A stretch of DNA of 64,000 nucleotides from the NCBI RefSeq assembly GCF_009905615.1, contig NZ_JAAAKW010000009.1:186001-250000 (forward strand), written 5' to 3'. The DNA is from Pseudomonas sp. SLFW (GTDB lineage Bacteria; Pseudomonadota; Gammaproteobacteria; Pseudomonadales; Pseudomonadaceae). Below the pieces are notes generated by a model, which was not told the DNA's origin, did not search any database, and saw only the letters and a program-made list of their open reading frames with translations. How positions within the stretch are numbered: position 1 is the first letter of the stretch; each line of letters starts with the position of its first letter. Made by a program: the position numbers and the translations under genes. Shown here in pieces: positions 27,574 to 34,550 of the stretch.

Positions 27574-28162
27574 GTTATTACCTGAGGGTGTCAAGTTTGA
27601 TTCTGGCGTTAACGCAGTGTCCGGAAGTGTTGAACGTCATGGGCCGATCGGTGACGGGCAAACGGTCGCGATCAGCTTTCAACGAAAGTATTAAGCACTT
27701 CCGCCACCTGCGGCTACGCACACCAGAACGAAAAACTGTCGTAGCGACATTCATTTTTGGGTGGTGCCAGTCGGCTGGCGAATTGACCAGGCTTCTGGCC
27801 TGTCTATCGCCGGCGCTGCACTCGGGTAGTGCGAGCGGCGTGTTGATTGGATCCACGCCCGATGGAGCTGCGGACGTCACCCACGCCTTGGCGTTATAGC
27901 ACGTCAATTGCCGTTACTATCTCCAAGAAGATCACAAGAGTCAACGGTGGAGGGCGCTGTAATTCAATAAGAGAGGATAAATACTGTTTTTGTGTACGAA
28001 GGTTCCGAAGTTCTTGCCAGCAAATGTATGGCTAACTTTGCTAAGCATAAAAGCGAACGCTTGAGACAGAATTCTGACGACGTAATTCCATGACAATGCG
28101 CAGGCGCCGATAAAAGCAATTGTATTCGGATGCTTACAATTGAACGCGAGAGGGACAGAGCG

Positions 28163-28253
28163 AAGATAAAAACGGCCTTGCGGGTAGCAAGGCCGTGCCT
28201 GGGACTTCTCAGTGGGTACCTGACCAGTATTTCCAAGAAGCCACATGGTGGCG
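28163..28253 (-). ncRNA. Candidate small RNA divergent from pcaR
   Basis: On the minus strand a -35-like TTGACC (28282-28287) stands 17 nt before a weak TACCTT (28259-28264). About 60 nt beyond the predicted start lies a perfect 10-bp hairpin (ACGGCCTTGC/GCAAGGCCGT, 28172-28196) with a T run (TTTTTATC), a textbook intrinsic terminator. No gene of useful size lies between them. The signal could instead be a terminator orphaned by deletion of a gene. Confidence 0.35.
28168..28196 (-). terminator. Intrinsic terminator on the minus strand with no upstream gene
   Basis: A 10-bp perfect GC-rich stem with a 5-nt loop is followed on the minus strand by TTTTT. It faces away from pcaR. Confidence 0.8.
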
Positions 28254-28290
28254 TGTGAAAGGTATAAGCAACCGGGCCAGTGGTCAATTG

Positions 28291-28318
28291 CGATTATCGG
28301 TCAGTCGTTCGATAATCG
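28291..28318. promoter_or_regulatory. Tandem candidate PcaR boxes upstream of pcaR
   Basis: Two 9-bp near-palindromes, CGATTATCG (28291-28299) and CGATAATCG (28310-28318), have centres 19 bp apart. The right one reads GTTCGATAATCGCC, close to the PcaR site reported for P. putida pca promoters as I recall it. The same motif and the same 19-bp spacing recur before pcaF. Autoregulation of pcaR is the likely role. Confidence 0.7.
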
Positions 28319-28402
28319 CCCAAACCGCCCTTGCCGTTGCACACAAAAGAGGCGAGAGTGGCGCTATAGAAGGCCTGCAAGGCCACGACGAACGGTGTGA
28401 AG

Positions 28403-29245
28403 ATGAATGATCAACTGCGCAATTCCTTTGCTTCGCTGGCCCCGCCAATCGTGGCGTCACCGGCCAAGCGGATTCAGGCCTTCACAGGTGATCCGGATTT
28501 CATGACCTCGCTGGCCCGTGGGCTGGCTGTGATTCATGCCTTTCAAGAGCGCAAACGCCACCTGACGATAGCCCAGATCAGTCATCGCACCGAGATTCCC
28601 CGTGCTGCCGTCAGGCGCTGTTTGCACACGCTGATCAAGTTGGGATACGCAACCACCGATGGCCGAACCTATTCGCTGCTGCCAAAGGTGTTGACCCTGG
28701 GTCATGCCTATCTATCCTCTACGCCGCTGGCTGTCTCTTCGCAGCCGTATCTCGACAAGATGAGCAGCCAGTTGCATGAGGCCTGCAACATGGCGACCCT
28801 TGAAGGTGATGACATTCTCTATATCGCGCGTTCGGCGACGACCCAGCGTCTTATCTCCGTGGACTTGGCCGTGGGAGGGCGTCTGCCTGCCTATTGCACC
28901 TCAATGGGCAGGATTCTGTTGGCCGCGCTGGACGACGTTTCGCTGCAGGAATACCTCGATCACGCGGACCTTCAGCCCAAGACCAGCCGCACGCTGCACA
29001 CCCCTGAAGCGTTGCTTGAATGTCTTCAACAAGTGCGTCAGCAAGGCTGGTGCATTGTCGATCAAGAGCTGGAGCAGGGTTTGCGCTCGATTGCGGTGCC
29101 TGTCTATGACGCTTCGGGTCAAGTGCTGGCAGCGCTCAACGTCAGTACCAGCGCCGGGCGGGTCACCCGCAACGAACTTGAGCAGAAATTCCTCCCCATC
29201 ATGCTCGACGCCAGCCGGAATTTGAGCACACAGCTGTTTACCTGA
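28403..29245 (+). CDS. pcaR: IclR-family regulator of beta-ketoadipate genes
   Basis: This encodes 280 residues. The N-terminal winged helix (about 33-95: FMTSLARGLAVIHAFQERKRHLTIAQISHRTEIPRAAVRRCLHTL) and the C-terminal IclR effector domain (VGGRLPAYCTSMGRILLAAL, DQELEQGLRSIAVPVYDASG) match PcaR. PcaR activates pca genes in response to beta-ketoadipate. ATG 28403 was chosen; GTG 28397 would add two residues. The adjacent pcaF, pcaT and pcaD and the operator-like boxes support the name over other IclR members such as PobR or CatR-type proteins. Confidence 0.88.
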   Translation: MNDQLRNSFASLAPPIVASPAKRIQAFTGDPDFMTSLARGLAVIHAFQERKRHLTIAQISHRTEIPRAAVRRCLHTLIKLGYATTDGRTYSLLPKVLTLGHAYLSSTPLAVSSQPYLDKMSSQLHEACNMATLEGDDILYIARSATTQRLISVDLAVGGRLPAYCTSMGRILLAALDDVSLQEYLDHADLQPKTSRTLHTPEALLECLQQVRQQGWCIVDQELEQGLRSIAVPVYDASGQVLAALNVSTSAGRVTRNELEQKFLPIMLDASRNLSTQLFT

Positions 29246-29265
29246 TCTCGGCACCGCTTTTAACT

Positions 29266-29296
29266 GTTCGATTATCGAACGGTTAGTCGATTACCG
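29266..29296. promoter_or_regulatory. Tandem candidate PcaR boxes upstream of pcaF
   Basis: GTTCGATTATCGAAC (29266-29280, perfect 7-bp arms) is followed by CGATTACCG (29288-29296). Their centres (29273 and 29292) are 19 bp apart, as in front of pcaR. The pair lies about 90-120 bp before the pcaF start. Confidence 0.72.
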
Positions 29297-29384
29297 AATT
29301 GCCCCTTCTCCATGCTCAGGCATAACCTGACCGTCACTTGCGCGCCTCTCTGCGCGCCGATCATGACGCATGTGGAGAAACCTG

Positions 29385-30584
29385 ATGCGTGACGTATTTA
29401 TCTGCGACGCGATCCGTACCCCGATTGGCCGTTTCGGCGGCGCGTTGGCGACGGTCCGCGCCGACGATCTGGCAGCATTGCCGATCAAAGCCTTGATGGA
29501 ACGCAACCCCTCTGTGGACTGGAACGCGCTGGACGAGGTTTTCCTCGGTTGCGCCAACCAGGCCGGTGAAGACAACCGCAATGTGGCCCGCATGGCGGCG
29601 TTACTGGCGGGCCTGCCGGTTTCGGTGCCTGGCGTCACGTTGAATCGTCTGTGTGCGTCGGGGCTGGATGCAGTGGGTTCGGCGTTTCGGGCTATCGCGT
29701 GCGGCGAAATGGAGCTGGCCATTGCAGGCGGCGTTGAGTCCATGTCGCGCGCGCCGTTCGTGATGGGCAAGGCTGAAACAGCGTTCGGTCGCGGGCAGAA
29801 GCTTGAAGACACGACCCTCGGCTGGCGCTTCGTCAACCCGCAAATGAAAGATCAGTACGGCGTTGAGACGATGCCGCAGACCGGTGACAACGTCGCGGAG
29901 GACTTCAACGTCTCTCGCGAAGATCAGGACGCCTTTGCGCTGCGCAGTCAGCAACGTGCCGCAGCCGCGCAGGCCAGCGGTTTTTTTGCCGAAGAAATCG
30001 TGCCGGTACGCATTGCTCACAAAAAGGGCGAAACCGTCGTCGACAAAGACGAACATCCTCGCGCCGACACCAATCTCGACGCGTTGAGCAAACTCAAGCC
30101 CGTCAATGGCGCTGGCAAAACCGTCACAGCGGGTAATGCGGCAGGGCTGAACGACGGCGCGGTGGCACTGATTCTCGCCTCGGCCGATGCGGTCAAGAAG
30201 CACGGCCTGACACCGCGGGCGCGTGTCCTGGGCATGGCCAGCGCGGGCGTGGAACCTCGCGTGATGGGCATTGGCCCGGTGCCAGCGGTGCGTAAGCTGG
30301 TCGAGCGTCTGGGGCTGGCGGTGTCGGATTTCGATGTGATCGAACTCAACGAGGCATTCGCCAGCCAAGGCTTGGCGGTCATGCGTGAGTTGGGCATTGC
30401 AGACGACTCACCCAAGGTCAACCCGAACGGCGGCGCCATCTCCCTTGGCCATCCGTTGGGCATGAGCGGGGCGCGTCTGGTGCTGACAGCGTTGCATCAA
30501 TTGGAAAAAACCGGCGGCAGCAAAGGACTGGCAACGATGTGCGTCGGCGTAGGACAGGGCCTCGCCCTGGCAATAGAACGATAA
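29385..30584 (+). CDS. pcaF: 3-oxoadipyl-CoA thiolase
   Basis: This 399-residue thiolase splits beta-ketoadipyl-CoA with CoA into succinyl-CoA and acetyl-CoA, the last step of the beta-ketoadipate pathway. The start MRDVFICDAIRTPIGRFGG at 29385 has GGAGAAA before it; the frame is open 15 nt further upstream. The acylated Cys90 lies in NRLCASGLDAVGSA. The second site has GHPLGMSGARL (His) and CVGVGQG (Cys). The order pcaR-pcaF-pcaT matches other Pseudomonas clusters, which separates it from generic acetyl-CoA acetyltransferases. Confidence 0.94.
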   Translation: MRDVFICDAIRTPIGRFGGALATVRADDLAALPIKALMERNPSVDWNALDEVFLGCANQAGEDNRNVARMAALLAGLPVSVPGVTLNRLCASGLDAVGSAFRAIACGEMELAIAGGVESMSRAPFVMGKAETAFGRGQKLEDTTLGWRFVNPQMKDQYGVETMPQTGDNVAEDFNVSREDQDAFALRSQQRAAAAQASGFFAEEIVPVRIAHKKGETVVDKDEHPRADTNLDALSKLKPVNGAGKTVTAGNAAGLNDGAVALILASADAVKKHGLTPRARVLGMASAGVEPRVMGIGPVPAVRKLVERLGLAVSDFDVIELNEAFASQGLAVMRELGIADDSPKVNPNGGAISLGHPLGMSGARLVLTALHQLEKTGGSKGLATMCVGVGQGLALAIER

Positions 30585-30606
30585 GCGACACACGCCTGAA
30601 ACCCAT

Positions 30607-30656
30607 CGCCCGAGCCGTTGTTTGCCTTCACTAAAGGCAAACGACGGCTTGGGCGG
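30607..30656 (+). terminator. Long hairpin between pcaF and pcaT
   Basis: CGCCCGAGCCGTTGTTTGCC (30607-30626) pairs with GGCAAACGACGGCTTGGGCG (30636-30655) around a short loop, with few mismatches. No strong T run follows, so it may be a partial terminator or an mRNA-stability element inside the operon rather than a full stop. Confidence 0.6.
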
Positions 30657-30761
30657 TTGTCCTTGTGATGTCTAAGTGTTACTGCTTAAGTCTTAGTGTT
30701 TCAGGTTATGTCGTAGAATCCTGCTTTGTGGCTGGTCTTTATAAAAATTGGGGAAACAATA

Positions 30762-32051
30762 ATGACAACGACTCACTACACCGGAGAAGAAAGGAGCAAG
30801 CGGATTTTCGCGATCGTGGGTGCCTCTTCGGGCAACCTCGTTGAATGGTTCGACTTCTATGTCTACGCCTTCTGCGCGATCTACTTCGCACCGGCTTTCT
30901 TCCCGTCCGACGATCCCACCGTGCAACTGTTGAACACTGCTGGCGTATTTGCCGCAGGCTTCCTGATGCGTCCTATCGGGGGCTGGCTGTTTGGCCGAGT
31001 CGCCGATAAACACGGCCGCAAAAACTCGATGATGATTTCCGTACTGATGATGTGCGGTGGCTCGCTGGTCATCGCCTGCCTGCCGACGTATGCCGCCATT
31101 GGTGCCTGGGCGCCGTTCCTGCTGCTGGTCGCACGCCTGTTTCAGGGCCTGTCGGTGGGTGGCGAATACGGCACCACGGCGACCTACATGAGTGAAGTCG
31201 CGTTGCGGGGGCAACGGGGTTTCTTCGGCTCGTTCCAGTACGTGACCCTGATTGGCGGTCAACTGCTGGCGGTGCTGACTGTGGTCATCCTGCAGCAATT
31301 CCTCAATGCCGATGAGCTGAAAGCCTACGGCTGGCGGATTCCGTTCGTGGTCGGCGCCATCGCTGCCGTGATCTCGCTGCTGCTGCGTCGTTCGTTGAAA
31401 GAAACCACGACCGCTGAAGTGCGTCAGGACAAGGACGCTGGCAGCATGAGCGCGCTGTTCCGCAACCACACCCGCGCTTTCATTACCGTGCTGGGCTACA
31501 CCGCTGGCGGCTCGCTGATTTTCTACACCTTCACCACGTACATGCAGAAATACCTGGTGAACACGATGCACATGGACGCCAAGACGGCCAGTTACATCAT
31601 GACGTGCGCGCTGTTCTTCTACATGTGCATGCAACCGCTGTTCGGCATGCTGGCCGATAAGATCGGTCGTCGCGCATCGATGATGTGGTTCGGTGCACTC
31701 GGCACGATCTGCACCGTACCGATTCTGATGACCCTGAAGACAACCACCAGCCCGGTCGTGGCCTTCGTGCTGATCACCCTCGCGCTGGCCATCGTTAGCT
31801 TCTACACCTCGATCAGCGGCCTGGTGAAAGCCGAGATGTTCCCGGTCCACGTTCGCGCCTTGGGCGTGGGTCTGGCCTACGCGGTGGCCAACGCCATCTT
31901 CGGTGGTTCGGCTGAGTTCGTGGCGCTGAGCTTCAAGAACATGGGCTCGGAGAACATCTTCTATTGGTACGTGACGGGGATGATGGCAATTGCCTTCCTG
32001 TTCAGTCTGCGTCTGCCTAAAAAGCCAGATTACCTCCACGAAGACCATTGA
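30762..32051 (+). CDS. pcaT: Dicarboxylate/beta-ketoadipate MFS transporter
   Basis: This 429-residue, 12-segment transporter belongs to the metabolite:H+ symporter branch (KgtP-like) of the MFS. The start MTTTHYTGEE at 30762 follows GGGGAAA. It has WFDFYVYAFCAIYFAP, the loop motif GRVADKHGRK and its repeat GMLADKIGRRASM, and RLFQGLSVGGEYGT. In P. putida PcaT imports beta-ketoadipate. Placement between pcaF and pcaD is the main reason for the name; sequence alone would also fit other alpha-ketoglutarate permease homologues, such as the one at 51399-52724. Confidence 0.85.
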   Translation: MTTTHYTGEERSKRIFAIVGASSGNLVEWFDFYVYAFCAIYFAPAFFPSDDPTVQLLNTAGVFAAGFLMRPIGGWLFGRVADKHGRKNSMMISVLMMCGGSLVIACLPTYAAIGAWAPFLLLVARLFQGLSVGGEYGTTATYMSEVALRGQRGFFGSFQYVTLIGGQLLAVLTVVILQQFLNADELKAYGWRIPFVVGAIAAVISLLLRRSLKETTTAEVRQDKDAGSMSALFRNHTRAFITVLGYTAGGSLIFYTFTTYMQKYLVNTMHMDAKTASYIMTCALFFYMCMQPLFGMLADKIGRRASMMWFGALGTICTVPILMTLKTTTSPVVAFVLITLALAIVSFYTSISGLVKAEMFPVHVRALGVGLAYAVANAIFGGSAEFVALSFKNMGSENIFYWYVTGMMAIAFLFSLRLPKKPDYLHEDH

Positions 32052-32137
32052 TCGGATTTCGCGCGCCTCTCAGCGGGCGCGCGTTGTCCATACTCTTTCA
32101 ACGACTTTCTCGCGAAGTGCTCGATTAAGGAGCTGTC

Positions 32138-32926
32138 ATGGCAGTGGTACAACTTCAAAGCGGTCAGGTGCATTACGAGATCGAGGGACCCGCGGGTGCG
32201 CCGGTCCTTGTCCTGTCCAATTCGCTGGGGACTGACCTGCATATGTGGGATGCGCAGGTCGCTTCCTTCAGCAAATCGTTTCGGGTTCTGCGTTACGACA
32301 CGCGAGGCCATGGTCAGTCCGTGGTGAGCCACGGGCCTTACTCGATCGAGCAATTGGGCCGTGATGTGCTCGACCTGCTCGATGCCTTGAAGATCGAGCG
32401 TGCGCATTTCTGTGGCCTGTCGATGGGCGGGCTGATCGGTCAGTGGCTGGGCATTCACGCCAGTGAGCGGTTGCTTAAGCTGGTGCTGTGCAACACGGCG
32501 GCAAAGATTGGTGGACCCGAGACGTGGGGGCCCCGTATCGAAACGGTCGAGAAGGGCGGTGAAGCGGCGATGAAAGAGCTGGGCGCTGGCGCGGTAGAGC
32601 GTTGGTTTACCCCGGATTTCGCCCGTGATCACGCGGATAAGGTGACGGCAGTGACAAACGTGCTGGCGGCGACGTCGCCAGTCGGGTATGCAGCCTGCTG
32701 TGCAGCAGTGCGTGATGCGGATTTTCGCAAGCAGTTGGGATCGATCACGGTCGATACGCTGATCATCTGCGGCAGCCATGACCCGGTGACAACGGTCGCT
32801 GACGGGCATTTTCTGCAGAACCATATTCCCGGTTCGCAACTGTCGGATTACTACGCGGCGCATCTTTCCAGCATTGAGCTCGGCCAGACGTTTACGTTAC
32901 GAGTGACCGAGTTTTTGCTGAGCTGA
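32138..32926 (+). CDS. pcaD: 3-oxoadipate enol-lactonase
   Basis: This 262-residue alpha/beta hydrolase opens beta-ketoadipate enol-lactone to beta-ketoadipate. The nucleophile Ser95 lies in FCGLSMGGLIGQW, the acid Asp in ICGSHDPVT, and the His near the end in YYAAHLSSIE. The oxyanion region is LSNSLGTDLHMWD. A clear AAGGAGC site precedes ATG 32138. It follows pcaT directly; the usual intervening pcaB and following pcaC are missing. Confidence 0.94.
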   Translation: MAVVQLQSGQVHYEIEGPAGAPVLVLSNSLGTDLHMWDAQVASFSKSFRVLRYDTRGHGQSVVSHGPYSIEQLGRDVLDLLDALKIERAHFCGLSMGGLIGQWLGIHASERLLKLVLCNTAAKIGGPETWGPRIETVEKGGEAAMKELGAGAVERWFTPDFARDHADKVTAVTNVLAATSPVGYAACCAAVRDADFRKQLGSITVDTLIICGSHDPVTTVADGHFLQNHIPGSQLSDYYAAHLSSIELGQTFTLRVTEFLLS

Positions 32927-32965
32927 CCGAGAGCGGCGTTTGACACCCCGATGCCTGATACGATT

Positions 32966-32995
32966 CCTGTAGGAGCCGGTTTGCTGGCGAAGGCG
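32966..32995 (+). repeat. Single REP sequence after pcaD
   Basis: CCTGTAGGAGCCGGTTTGCT and GGCGAAGGCG match the Pseudomonas REP class with a GTAGGAGCCGG head. No inverted partner is seen, so it is a solitary copy. Confidence 0.65.
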
Positions 32996-33030
32996 GTGAA
33001 TCGGCGCCCCATCAATCGCCTGACAGGCAT

Positions 33031-33071
33031 AAAAAAACCCACCGGACGATAGCCGTACGGTGGGTTTTTTA
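33031..33071. terminator. Bidirectional terminator between pcaD and the efflux operon
   Basis: AAAAAAACCCACCG ... CGGTGGGTTTTTT is a hairpin with A and T runs on both sides, between convergent genes. Confidence 0.92.
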
Positions 33072-33083
33072 TTGAGCGTTGAA

Positions 33084-34550
33084 TCAGAACATCCGCATTT
33101 CCGGCACGTCGCCCGAGGTCGGCTGTTTCTGACCGGTCGGGGTCTGTTCGTACCAGCCGCCACCCAACGCGCGGTACAGGTTGACCTCGCTGCTGAGCTG
33201 GGACAGACGGTCGGTGATCAACGATTGCTGCGCGCTGAACAACTGACGCTGAGCGTCGAGGAAGGTCAGGTTGCTGTCGATCCCGATGCGATAACGACGC
33301 TCTGCCAGACGGTAGTAGTCCTGGTTGGCGTTGACGAAATCGTTCTGCGCCTTCAGCTGATCGGTGAAGGTCTTGCGTGCCGCCAAACCATCGGAGACTT
33401 CCTGAAAGCCTGTCTGAATCGCCTTCTCGTAGTTGGCGACGCCGATGTCCTTCTGAATCTTCGAGTAGTCCAGGCTTGCCCGCAGGCTGCCGGCGTTGAA
33501 GATCGGCAGGTTGATCTGCGGCTGGAACAGCCAAGTGCCTGAGCCGCCCTTGAATAGGCCGCTCAGATCACCACTCGCAGTCCCGGCACTGGCCGTCAGG
33601 CTGATGCTCGGGAAGAACGCCGCGCGTGCGGCACCGATGTTGGCGTTGGCCGCTTTCAGTTGGTGTTCTGCCTGGAGAATGTCCGGGCGGCGTTGCAGCA
33701 GCTCAGATGGCAGACCGGCTGGCATCTCGTTGAGCATGTCAGCGCTCAACGGTTGCGATGCAGGCAGGTTGGCTGGCAGACCGGTGCCCAGCAGCAGAAC
33801 GAGGTTGTTCTCGTCCTGCGCGACCAGACGCTGATACTGCGCCAATTTCACGCGAGCGCTTTCCACCGAGGTCCGCGACTGCGCCAGGTCCAGCGCCGAT
33901 GCGACACCGACTTCGTTGCTGCGCGAGGTCAGGCGGAAGCTTTCTTCGAAGGCACCGAGGGTGTCCTGGGTCAGCTTCAGCAGCTCCTTGTCGGCCTGCC
34001 AGGTCAGATACGCGTTGGCGACGTTGGCCACCAGACTGATTTGTGTGCTGCGACGGGCCTCTTCGCTGGCGAAGTAGGTTTCCAGCGCTTGCTCGCTCAG
34101 GCTGCGAACACGGCCGAACAGATCGAGTTCATAGGCACTGACGCCCAGGCCCACCGAATACTGGCTGGTGATCCCTGCCTGACCACTTTGCGACAGGTCG
34201 CCGGGCACACGCTGGCGGGTGCCAGAGGCGTCGGCGGCTACGGCCGGGAACAGATCCGCACGCTGGATGCGGTACTGCGCCCGGTAGGCGTCGATGTTCA
34301 ACGCCGCGACACGCAGGTCGCGGTTGTTGCTCAGCGACGTCTGGATCAGCTGTTGCAGCGCCGGATCGTGGAAGAACTGGCGCCAGCCCTGTTCGGCGGC
34401 CGCCTGGTTGGCCGCGTCGGCCGGCGAATACGCCGGGCCTTGCGGATACTGGGCGGCCACCGGTGCTGCAGGCTGCTTGTAATCGGGGATCAACGAGCAG
34501 CCGCTCAGCACGAACGCGGTGACTGCCAGAGAGATCAGGGACTTGCTCAT
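33084..34550 (-). CDS. ttgC: Outer-membrane channel of an RND efflux pump (TtgC/OprM type)
   Basis: This 488-residue lipoprotein has a signal and lipobox (ALTAFVLSGC-like: VTAFVLSGCSLIPDYKQP, Cys18). Two outer-membrane efflux (OEP/TolC) repeats follow, with WRQFFHDPALQQLIQTSLSN, NVANAYLTWQADKELL and RRPDILQAEHQLKAANANIG as NodT-family hallmarks. As a trimer it forms the outer-membrane duct for the TtgAB pump. Its ATG overlaps the pump gene by 4 nt. It is equivalent to OprM of P. aeruginosa. Confidence 0.92.
   Translation of the reverse strand: MSKSLISLAVTAFVLSGCSLIPDYKQPAAPVAAQYPQGPAYSPADAANQAAAEQGWRQFFHDPALQQLIQTSLSNNRDLRVAALNIDAYRAQYRIQRADLFPAVAADASGTRQRVPGDLSQSGQAGITSQYSVGLGVSAYELDLFGRVRSLSEQALETYFASEEARRSTQISLVANVANAYLTWQADKELLKLTQDTLGAFEESFRLTSRSNEVGVASALDLAQSRTSVESARVKLAQYQRLVAQDENNLVLLLGTGLPANLPASQPLSADMLNEMPAGLPSELLQRRPDILQAEHQLKAANANIGAARAAFFPSISLTASAGTASGDLSGLFKGGSGTWLFQPQINLPIFNAGSLRASLDYSKIQKDIGVANYEKAIQTGFQEVSDGLAARKTFTDQLKAQNDFVNANQDYYRLAERRYRIGIDSNLTFLDAQRQLFSAQQSLITDRLSQLSSEVNLYRALGGGWYEQTPTGQKQPTSGDVPEMRMF

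Larger units (their letters stand above)
27574..28402. other. 829-nt region without a recognised protein gene
   Basis: The left 550 nt (27600-28150) show no credible coding sequence: open frames lack ribosome sites and have unnatural composition. Base composition falls toward AT at 27960-28140, unlike the flanks. The right part holds a minus-strand promoter-like element, a strong intrinsic terminator (28168-28196) and the boxes in front of pcaR, listed separately. Confidence 0.5.

Noticed and set aside
27600..27907. Possible genes on either strand in the gap left of pcaR
   Set aside because: Open frames of about 110-146 codons have no ribosome site, no domain and improbable composition.
30693..32048. 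451-codon open frame antisense to pcaT, and a similar one antisense to aruI/ALDH
   Set aside because: Shadow frames of well-conserved genes; no start signal or recognisable domain.
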